Source of the DNA: JAWPNA01 sp045402695
GTDB taxonomy: Bacteria; Acidobacteriota; Polarisedimenticolia; JACPZX01; DASXTC01
Direction of reading: 5' to 3'
Assembly: GCA_045402695.1 (NCBI GenBank)
Contig: JAWPNA010000439.1
Coordinates: forward strand, 1-5,817
DNA: 5,817 nt
The position numbers and the translations under genes were made by a program. The notes below the pieces were generated by a model, which did not search any database, was not told the DNA's origin, and saw only the letters and a program-made list of their open reading frames with translations. This document shows positions 1 to 4,658 of the stretch, piece by piece. Each line of letters starts with the position of its first letter. Position 1 is the stretch's first letter.

Positions 1-144
1 CGCGGCGCGCTGCACCGTCTCCTGGTAGGAGACATAGGCGGTTGCCATCGCCCCTGAGGCAACCCAGGCGAGGGCCGGAGGGACCGTGGGGATCCACCAC
101 CCCCACCAGAGGGTAAGGTAGCCGAGGCCCCCGAGGCTCAGAAG
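1..144 (-). CDS. Partial membrane segment resembling a CHASE2-domain sensor protein (both ends missing)
   Basis: Read on the minus strand with codon boundaries on multiples of three, this stretch is open and strongly hydrophobic. It gives a run LLSLGGLGYLTL, then WWGWWIPTVPPALAW, then VASGAMATAYVSYQETVQRAA, which leaves the window at base 1. The pattern is hydrophobic helix, W-I-P-x-V-P-P-x-L-A turn, second helix, then a charged/polar exit. It matches the closing transmembrane pair of CHASE2 sensor proteins, which usually continue into an adenylate/guanylate cyclase, kinase or phosphatase output domain. That output would lie left of base 1 and is not visible. The N-terminal extracytoplasmic sensor is absent, because DnaK sequence on the other strand takes over at about 120-155. 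The right limit is therefore approximate and no start codon is claimed. Family assignment is from memory of the motif only. A random hydrophobic shadow frame is possible, but the plus strand here has no DnaK-like reading. Confidence 0.5.
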
Positions 145-414
145 TCCGCCGCCCGCCGCCTCGACAGCCTGCTCGACTCCAACGAAAAGTCCTTCGCGGA
201 ATTCGGCGGTCTGCTGGATGAGGGGCTGCGAAAGGACGTGCAGACGATACTTCTGGAAGCGCGCAAGGCACTGCAGGGCAACAGTGTCCAGGAAAGCACG
301 AAATGCCTCGAAAAGCTGGGCGAGGCATCGAAGATCCTCACCGAGGTGATCTTGTACAATCCCTCGGCCTTGAAGACGGGCGAGAAGGAGACGCCCCCCA
401 CCGAAGAAATCTGA
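136..414 (+). CDS. dnaK: DnaK (Hsp70) C-terminal lid fragment, 5' part missing
   Basis: About 92 codons ending in TGA at 412-414 encode the C-terminal end of the Hsp70 chaperone DnaK. The run LDSLLDSNEKSFAEFGGLL aligns with the helical-lid segment of the family (compare E. coli GDHLLHSTRKQVEEAGDKL). It is followed by helices with the usual spacing (RKDVQTILLEARKALQG, then STKCLEKLGEASKILTEVI) and a short acidic tail ending TEEI. The ATPase domain and the beta-sandwich substrate domain, some 500 residues, are missing. The frame stays open back to a stop at 55-57 but contains no ATG, GTG or TTG before the GTG at 238. Residues before about base 136 (Pro/Gly/Arg-rich) do not look like DnaK, and no other frame supplies the missing part. 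The fragment is therefore either the 3' remnant of a broken gene or one side of an assembly join. Its position 5 bases before dnaJ is the normal chaperone-operon arrangement, which suggests the right side is native. Confidence 0.75.
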   Translation, partial: AQKSAARRLDSLLDSNEKSFAEFGGLLDEGLRKDVQTILLEARKALQGNSVQESTKCLEKLGEASKILTEVILYNPSALKTGEKETPPTEEI

Positions 415-419
415 CGAAC

Positions 420-1544
420 ATGCCCTCCGCGCCAGGCAAGAGGGACTATTACGAAGTGCTCGGCGTGAGCCGGGATGCCACGCTCGAGCAGCTCAAGAGC
501 GCCTACCGGAAGGCCGCCCTGCAGCATCACCCCGACCGCAATCAGGGAGACAGAGAGGCGGAGGTGCGGTTCAAGGAGGCCGCCGAGGCCTACGCCATGC
601 TCTCGGACCCCGACAAGAGGGCACGGTATGACCGGTACGGGCACGAGGGGCTGGGAGCAGACATGTCGGGTTTCGATCCCGGAGCCTTCGCCGACTTCGA
701 GGACCTGTTCGGCGGGATCTTCGGCGACCTGTTCGGCATCAATGCCGGGCGATCGCGGTCACGGGGCGGCCGGCCAATGCCGAGACGCGGGGCCGACCTG
801 CGCTTCGACGTGGAGATCGAGTTCGAAGAGGCGGTGAAGGGCACTGAGACCCAGATCCGCGTCCCGCGAACGGAGACCTGCGCCCGGTGCAACGGGCTGG
901 GCGCCGACTCCCCGGCGGACATCGGCACGTGTCCCTCCTGCAACGGCATGGGGCAGCAGCGGTTCTCGCAGGGGTTCTTCACGATCGCGAGGACGTGCAG
1001 CGTGTGCCGGGGCGCCGGCCGGACGATCAAGAAGGCCTGCCCGGAATGCCGGGGCTCCGGTGAGCTGCACAAGGAGAAGAGCCTCAAGTTGCGGATCCCC
1101 AGCGGGGTGGAGACAGGGACGCGCCTGCGGATCTCCGGTGAGGGCGACGCGGGGAGCGCGCGCGGTCCCTCCGGGGATCTGTACGTGTATCTCTCCGTGA
1201 AGGAGCATCCGGTGTTCCGCCGAGACGGGCTGGATCTTGTGTGTACCGTCCCGATCACGTTCTCGCAGGCGGCCCTGGGAGACGCGATCCATCTTTCCAC
1301 CCTGCACGGTCCCGAGAAGATCAAGATCCCGGCGGGCACGCAAACGGGCACGGTGTTCCACGTGAAGGGAAAGGGAGTGCCGGACCTGCACGGATCGGCG
1401 AGGGGGGACCTCGCCGTGGAGATCCTGGTGCGCACGCCCCGCAAGCTTTCGCGGGAGGGCCGCAAGCTTCTCGAGCGGCTGGCAGAGACCGGCGACGAGG
1501 ACCTCTCCTCGGAAGATCGCGCCGTGCTCGAGAGCATGAAATAG
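420..1544 (+). CDS. dnaJ: Chaperone protein DnaJ (Hsp40), full length
   Basis: DnaJ is the 374-residue cytoplasmic co-chaperone that delivers unfolded clients to DnaK and stimulates its ATPase. All classical type I parts are visible. The J domain occupies residues 8-73, with the catalytic HPD at 37-39. A Gly/Phe-rich linker follows at about 78-110 (GFDPGAF, FGGIFGDLFG). The zinc-binding domain has four CxxCxGxG repeats starting at C154, C171, C193 and C207. The C-terminal client-binding beta domains run from about 215 to 340, followed by a helical tail. Length is normal for the family. The ATG at 420 is chosen because the J domain begins eight residues later. An in-frame upstream ATG at 303 would add 39 residues that overlap the dnaK coding end and resemble nothing. 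The start is 5 bases after the dnaK stop and has only a weak purine stretch before it (403-409), so translation is probably coupled to dnaK. No inactivating change is seen. Confidence 0.98.
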   Translation: MPSAPGKRDYYEVLGVSRDATLEQLKSAYRKAALQHHPDRNQGDREAEVRFKEAAEAYAMLSDPDKRARYDRYGHEGLGADMSGFDPGAFADFEDLFGGIFGDLFGINAGRSRSRGGRPMPRRGADLRFDVEIEFEEAVKGTETQIRVPRTETCARCNGLGADSPADIGTCPSCNGMGQQRFSQGFFTIARTCSVCRGAGRTIKKACPECRGSGELHKEKSLKLRIPSGVETGTRLRISGEGDAGSARGPSGDLYVYLSVKEHPVFRRDGLDLVCTVPITFSQAALGDAIHLSTLHGPEKIKIPAGTQTGTVFHVKGKGVPDLHGSARGDLAVEILVRTPRKLSREGRKLLERLAETGDEDLSSEDRAVLESMK

Positions 1545-1567
1545 CCCGGCCTTTCGCGACCGTCATG

Positions 1568-1573
1568 TAGAAT
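1568..1573 (+). promoter_or_regulatory. Possible -10 box giving a leaderless or near-leaderless prmA transcript
   Basis: TAGAAT matches the sigma-70 -10 consensus (TATAAT) in five of six positions. It stands out in GC-rich sequence, inside the 36-base dnaJ-prmA gap. Seven bases separate it from the prmA ATG at 1581, so transcription would begin at or one base before the start codon. No Shine-Dalgarno sequence precedes that ATG, which fits leaderless initiation. No convincing -35 element is found 16-18 bases upstream, so a chance match is quite possible. Confidence 0.3.
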
Positions 1574-1580
1574 ACCGCCG

Positions 1581-2414
1581 ATGGATCGCTGGTGGCGGAT
1601 TACCTTCTCGATTCCCGGCGCATTCGAAGAAGAACTGGTCGTCTGCCTGCACGAGAACGGCTCGCTGGGCATGGAGTGCTCAGCGGAGCGTCTTCGCGCC
1701 TACTTTCCCTCGGAGGTCGACACCGGCCGACTGATCGAAACGCTCCAAGAGAGCCTCGGGCCTGCAGCCGGCGCGATGAGGGTCGTGGCCGTGGAGGCGG
1801 TGGACGATGGCTACTGGCACGAGCGCTGGCTGGAGGGTCTCTCGCCATTGAAGGCCGGCAGGGGCTTTCTCATCGTTCCGGGACCCACGGTCCCGGCCGA
1901 CACGCAGGGCCGCCGTGTCATTCGCCTGGTTCCCGGCCGGGCGTTCGGAACAGGCGAGCACGCCACGACGCGCATGTGCCTCGAATCGATGGAGACCCGC
2001 GTCGGTCCCGGCGACAGCGTTCTGGACATCGGAACAGGCTCCGGCATTCTCGCGATCGCCGCGCGGATCGCGGGTGCGGCCCCGGTGACCGCGATCGACA
2101 TCGATCCCCACGCAGTGGAGCTGGCCTCACGCAACGCCGCCAGAAACGGCGTGGTCGGCATCGGGTGGATCGCAGGGAGCCTGGATGCGCTCGCCTCCGG
2201 CCGCGACGATCTCATCGTGGCCAACATCGACGCCACCGCACTGAGGCGCCTCATGCGCGGCATCGCCGGCCGCCTCATCAAGGAAGCGATCGTGTCGGGG
2301 ATCCTCCTGGATGAGGAAAGCGGTGTGATCTCTGCGGCGGAGCAGCAGGGGCTGATCGTGACGGAGCGCAGGTGCGATGGAGATTGGCTGTGCCTCGTGA
2401 TTGCGAGCGCTTGA
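1581..2414 (+). CDS. prmA: Ribosomal protein L11 methyltransferase PrmA
   Basis: This 277-residue protein matches PrmA, the S-adenosylmethionine-dependent enzyme that trimethylates lysines and the N-terminus of ribosomal protein L11 in the cytoplasm. An N-terminal substrate-recognition domain (residues 1 to about 70) is joined by a linker to a class I Rossmann methyltransferase domain. Diagnostic motifs are PGRAFGTGEHATT (118-130; family form P-x-x-AFGTG-x-H-x-TT), the SAM-binding glycine loop LDIGTGSGILAIAA (148-161), the acidic end of the second strand AIDIDPHAVE (171-180), and VANID (213-217) at the usual N-I active-site strand. Length is near the normal 290-300 residues, slightly short in the N-terminal half. 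The ATG at 1581 lacks a Shine-Dalgarno sequence but is the only start that preserves the N-terminal domain. It follows dnaJ by 36 bases, and its stop (2412-2414) is one base before rsmE, so the three are probably one transcription unit. Confidence 0.96.
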   Translation: MDRWWRITFSIPGAFEEELVVCLHENGSLGMECSAERLRAYFPSEVDTGRLIETLQESLGPAAGAMRVVAVEAVDDGYWHERWLEGLSPLKAGRGFLIVPGPTVPADTQGRRVIRLVPGRAFGTGEHATTRMCLESMETRVGPGDSVLDIGTGSGILAIAARIAGAAPVTAIDIDPHAVELASRNAARNGVVGIGWIAGSLDALASGRDDLIVANIDATALRRLMRGIAGRLIKEAIVSGILLDEESGVISAAEQQGLIVTERRCDGDWLCLVIASA

Positions 2415-2415
2415 G

Positions 2416-3222
2416 ATGACCGAGCGAAGATTCCTGGTCTCGGCCGAAGATTTCTTCATCGTCGAGGGGGCCGAAGGCAGCGAGGCTCTCGTTCGCGGGG
2501 CGGAGCATCATCATCTCAGCAGAGTTCTCAGGCTGAAGTTAGGCGACACCGTGTCGGTGTTCGACGGGGAAGGCAGGGGGTATCGGGGGGTCATCGGATC
2601 GATCGGCAAAGACGAGACGCGCGTGAGCCTGACCGCGCCCGACGACCGTGCCGTGGAGCCGGCATTCCACCTCACGCTGGCGCAAGGTCTCCCGCACCAC
2701 GACAAAATGGACTTGATCATCCAGAAGACCACGGAGGTGGGAGTGGGTGAGATCGTTCCGATCATCGCGGAAAGGAGCGTGATCCGTCCCGGGCGTGACG
2801 GAGAGTTCAAGAGGCTTGAACGTTGGCGCCGCGTCGCGCGAGAGGCAGCGCGGCAGAGCGGCCGGCTGCGCATCCCCGATGTGGCGCCTCCCGTCTCCTG
2901 GCGGCAGTTCGCAAAGGCCCACCAAGGAAATGCCGGCATGCTGCGGCTGCAGTTCAGTGTCGGGAAAGCGGCAAGCGGCAGGCTGGGCGGCATCGAGATC
3001 GGGGCCGGCACCTGTTCCGCGATCGTGGCGGTCGGGCCCGAAGGGGGATGGACCGCCGAGGAGATCTCCGTCGGGCTCGGCCATGGCTTCGAGGAGATCG
3101 CGCTGGGCCCCCGGATCCTGCGGACCGAGACGGCGGGTATCGTCGCGGTCTGTCTCGTCCTCTTTCTGGCCGGCGAGATGGGACGCGCCGGCCTCGGCGG
3201 GAGGGCCCCCAGGGGCCCATGA
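2416..3222 (+). CDS. rsmE: 16S rRNA (uracil1498-N3)-methyltransferase RsmE
   Basis: The 268-residue product is RsmE, a SPOUT-class (knotted) methyltransferase that methylates N3 of U1498 in 16S rRNA on the small subunit. The N-terminal PUA-like RNA-binding part contains HHLSRVLRLKLGD (32-44). The catalytic part shows KMDLIIQKTTEVGVGEIVP (97-115), the substrate/SAM loop EAARQSGRLRIPDV (143-156), VAVGPEGGWTAEE (205-217), and the knot motif ALGPRILRTETA (229-240). All are intact. The last 18 or so residues (LAGEMGRAGLGGRAPRGP) form a Gly/Arg/Pro tail slightly beyond the conserved core. The ATG at 2416 is chosen one base after the prmA stop. An in-frame TTG at 2401 would overlap prmA and add only five residues. 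No clear Shine-Dalgarno sequence is seen, so translation is probably coupled to prmA. Confidence 0.97.
   Translation: MTERRFLVSAEDFFIVEGAEGSEALVRGAEHHHLSRVLRLKLGDTVSVFDGEGRGYRGVIGSIGKDETRVSLTAPDDRAVEPAFHLTLAQGLPHHDKMDLIIQKTTEVGVGEIVPIIAERSVIRPGRDGEFKRLERWRRVAREAARQSGRLRIPDVAPPVSWRQFAKAHQGNAGMLRLQFSVGKAASGRLGGIEIGAGTCSAIVAVGPEGGWTAEEISVGLGHGFEEIALGPRILRTETAGIVAVCLVLFLAGEMGRAGLGGRAPRGP
3203..3218 (+). other. GC-only hairpin at the end of rsmE
   Basis: GGGCCC (3203-3208) and GGGCCC (3213-3218) are self-complementary and flank a four-base loop CCAG, giving a compact all-GC stem just inside the last codons of rsmE. It could slow or help end transcription, but there is no T run after it, so it is not a standard intrinsic terminator. 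It could equally follow from the codons for the Arg-Ala-Pro-Arg-Gly-Pro tail. Confidence 0.3.
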
Positions 3223-3230
3223 GGCTCATG
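3218..3230. repeat. Perfect 13-base palindrome across the rsmE stop codon
   Basis: CATGAG (3218-3223) and CTCATG (3225-3230) are exact inverted repeats around a single G, immediately abutting the GC hairpin at 3203-3218. The spacer is too short for an RNA hairpin with all pairs formed, so a site for a dimeric protein would be the more natural reading if it is functional. It contains the TGA stop of rsmE. No known operator is recognised. Confidence 0.35.
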
Positions 3231-3251
3231 ACGCCCGCGTTTCCTCGGACC

Positions 3252-3269
3252 ATTGTCGGCATTGTCGGC
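3252..3269. repeat. Tandem pair of ATTGTCGGC
   Basis: Two exact back-to-back copies of the nine-base unit ATTGTCGGC occupy 3252-3260 and 3261-3269, followed by a degenerate partial third copy (ATCCGGC). They lie between rsmE and the pilT promoter, starting 53 bases before the -35 box. No gene overlaps them. They could be regulator half-sites or a short slippage product. Confidence 0.6.
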
Positions 3270-3274
3270 ATCCG

Positions 3275-3292
3275 GCGCAGAATAGCGCAGAA
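3275..3292. repeat. Direct repeat GCGCAGAA with a 10-base period
   Basis: GCGCAGAA occurs at 3275-3282 and again at 3285-3292, separated by TA. The period is one helical turn, so both copies face the same side of the DNA. The second copy ends 12 bases before the -35 box at 3305, where activators commonly bind. The link to pilT control is inference from position; no known binding motif is recognised. Confidence 0.5.
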
Positions 3293-3304
3293 CGGCCCGA
3301 TTCT

Positions 3305-3333
3305 TTGACTGTGCCAGGATCGGATGATAGATT
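3305..3333 (+). promoter_or_regulatory. Sigma-70-type promoter for pilT (and perhaps alaS)
   Basis: TTGACT (3305-3310, five of six to the -35 consensus TTGACA) is followed by exactly 17 bases and then TAGATT (3328-3333, four of six to TATAAT). A TG at 3325-3326, one base before the -10 box, adds an extended -10 element. This AT-richer patch stands out from its surroundings and points toward pilT. The predicted start of transcription is near 3340, giving a leader of about 109 bases. Confidence 0.65.
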
Positions 3334-3343
3334 ACGCCCCTAT

Positions 3344-3368
3344 CTTTGCGGTAATCCCGCCCGCAAGG
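3344..3368 (+). other. Stem-loop near the 5' end of the predicted pilT leader
   Basis: Bases 3344-3351 (CTTTGCGG) pair with 3361-3368 (CCGCAAGG) in eight pairs, one of them G-T, around a nine-base loop (TAATCCCGC). If transcription starts near 3340, this hairpin sits at the very 5' end of the mRNA, where such structures often protect against decay. Downstream the leader also contains GGAGCG twice (3368-3373, 3387-3392) and a perfect ten-base palindrome GAGCGCGCTC (3388-3397). No known riboswitch is recognised. Confidence 0.4.
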
Positions 3369-3437
3369 AGCGTTCTTCGGCCCCACGGAGCGCGCTCGTC
3401 AACCTGATTCACTCGTGACACAATGGCCACAGGGTCC

Positions 3438-3444
3438 AGGAGGA
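3438..3444 (+). promoter_or_regulatory. Strong Shine-Dalgarno sequence that fixes the GTG start of pilT
   Basis: AGGAGGA lies five bases before the GTG at 3449, a full match to the anti-Shine-Dalgarno core. It supports this GTG as the start. The nearby ATG at 3423 is out of frame with PilT. It is by far the best ribosome binding site in the window, in contrast to the weak or absent sites of dnaJ, prmA and rsmE. Confidence 0.85.
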
Positions 3445-3448
3445 TTAC

Positions 3449-4618
3449 GTGCACATCAACGACCTGCTCAAGATCGCGAGCGAGCGTGGGGCGTCTGATC
3501 TTCATTTGAAGGTCGGCAGCCATCCCGTCATCCGTGTCCACGGCGACCTGCAACCGCTGGTCGAGATGAAGAGGCTGATGCAGGAGGACACCATCGCGAT
3601 GGCCTTCAGCATCATGAGCGGGCGCCAGAAACAGACGTTCAAGGACAACTACGAGCTCGATATCGCGTATTCGGTGCCCGGCCTCGGGCGATTCCGCTGC
3701 AACATCTTCCAGCAGCGCGGCACGGTGGGGCTGGTCCTGCGAGTCATTCCCGTGAAGATCCGGACCTTCCAGGAACTGCTGCTGCCGCCGATCCTCAAGA
3801 CGATCTCCGAGGAGAGGCGCGGGATGATCCTGTGCACCGGCACCACCGGCTCCGGCAAGTCCACTTCGCTCGCGGCGATGATCGACTACATCAACTCGAC
3901 GCGCACGGAGCACGTGATGACCATCGAGGACCCGATCGAGTTCCTCCACCGCGACAAGAAGAGCCTGATCAACCAGAGAGAGGTCGAGGTGGACACGAAG
4001 TCGTTCTCCCAGGCGCTCCGCTCCGCGCTGCGGCAGGACCCCGACGTGATCCTGGTGGGCGAGATGCGAGACTACGAGACGATCGACACCGCGATCACTG
4101 CGGCAGAGACCGGGCATCTGGTGCTATCCACGCTGCACACGCTTGACGCCACTGAGACCGTGAACCGCATCATCTCGGTGTTCCCTCCCCACCAGCAGAA
4201 GCAGATCCGGTTGCAGCTCGCAGGTGTCCTCAAGGCGGTCATCTCGATGCGGCTGCTGCCTCGCGTGGATGGGAACGGCCGCGTGCCGGCGACGGAGGTT
4301 CTGCGCACGACCGGCTACATCCGCGACTGCATCGAGAACAAGGAGAAGACGAAGATGATCCGCGAGGCGATCTCGGCGGGCACTTCGCAGTACGGCATGC
4401 AGACCTTCGACCAGTCGATCTACCAGCTCTACACGAAGGACCTCATCTCGCTGGACGAGGCGCTGCGCAGGGCGACCAACCCGGACGAGTTCAAGCTCAA
4501 GATCCAGGGGATCCACTCCACAGCCGACGCGGCGCAGGCGGAGATGGACGCCACGCTGCGGGTGGACGAGGAGTTCGGCGCCGAAGATCCCGGTTCACCC
4601 TTCGTCCTGACGCGCTAG
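3449..4618 (+). CDS. pilT: Type IV pilus ATPase of the PilT/PilU family
   Basis: This 389-residue protein is a hexameric secretion-type ATPase of the PilT family, which depolymerises type IV pili at the inner-membrane base to drive retraction, twitching motility and DNA uptake. An N-terminal PAS-like domain (residues 1 to about 100) carries SERGASDLHLKVGSHPVIRVHG. The RecA-like core shows Walker A GTTGSGKST (131-139), the Asp box TIEDPIEFLH (158-167), Walker B-type ILVGEMRD (201-208), and the His box ETGHLVLSTLHT (220-231). The C-terminal part contains IRDCIENKEK (291-300) where classical PilT has AIRNLIRE, then GTSQYGMQTFDQSIYQL (311-327) and PDEFKLKIQGI (345-355). That form makes PilU or a PilT paralogue as likely as the main retraction motor. 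It has a tail of about 30 residues beyond the conserved core. The GTG start has a strong Shine-Dalgarno site and its own promoter. No other pilus gene is in view; alaS follows after 40 bases. Confidence 0.93.
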   Translation: MHINDLLKIASERGASDLHLKVGSHPVIRVHGDLQPLVEMKRLMQEDTIAMAFSIMSGRQKQTFKDNYELDIAYSVPGLGRFRCNIFQQRGTVGLVLRVIPVKIRTFQELLLPPILKTISEERRGMILCTGTTGSGKSTSLAAMIDYINSTRTEHVMTIEDPIEFLHRDKKSLINQREVEVDTKSFSQALRSALRQDPDVILVGEMRDYETIDTAITAAETGHLVLSTLHTLDATETVNRIISVFPPHQQKQIRLQLAGVLKAVISMRLLPRVDGNGRVPATEVLRTTGYIRDCIENKEKTKMIREAISAGTSQYGMQTFDQSIYQLYTKDLISLDEALRRATNPDEFKLKIQGIHSTADAAQAEMDATLRVDEEFGAEDPGSPFVLTR

Positions 4619-4643
4619 CCGCGCCGGTGTGGGCGTCGGAGAG

Positions 4644-4649
4644 AAAGGA
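4644..4649 (+). promoter_or_regulatory. Ribosome binding site of alaS
   Basis: AAAGGA (within GAGAAAGGA) lies nine bases before the ATG at 4659 and supports it over an in-frame GTG at 4629, which has no such site and would add ten residues. The 40-base gap from pilT has no terminator. CCGCGC (4619-4624) and GCGCGG (4652-4657) are complementary and could loop out this site. Confidence 0.6.
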
Positions 4650-4658
4650 CTGCGCGGT

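Noticed and set aside
303..419. Upstream extension of dnaJ from an in-frame ATG at 303
   Set aside because: It adds 39 residues unlike any J protein, overlaps the end of the dnaK frame in another phase, and the J domain begins properly after the ATG at 420.
590..1672. Long minus-strand open frame opposite dnaJ (360 codons)
   Set aside because: It is a shadow of a GC-rich gene: low-complexity Arg/Ser/Pro composition, no recognisable domain, and fully antisense to an intact dnaJ.
1592..2314. Second plus-strand open frame inside prmA
   Set aside because: Arg/Gly/His-rich out-of-phase translation of prmA, with no motif or ribosome binding site.
2401..2415. TTG start for rsmE inside prmA
   Set aside because: It adds five residues not needed by the family; the ATG at 2416 one base after the prmA stop is the simpler coupled start.
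2511..3386. Minus-strand open frame across rsmE and the intergenic region
   Set aside because: Antisense to rsmE with no family features. It also runs through the pilT promoter and repeats, as a chance frame would.
3423..3506. Short ORF starting at the ATG at 3423 in the pilT leader, overlapping the pilT start
   Set aside because: Its 27 codons contain the pilT Shine-Dalgarno site, it has no ribosome binding site of its own, and the product shows no pattern. Chance ATG.
3332..4117. Minus-strand open frame opposite pilT (261 codons)
   Set aside because: Val/Asp/Leu/Arg-rich pattern is the usual complement of a GC-rich ATPase gene. Walker and His boxes on the plus strand show which strand is coding.
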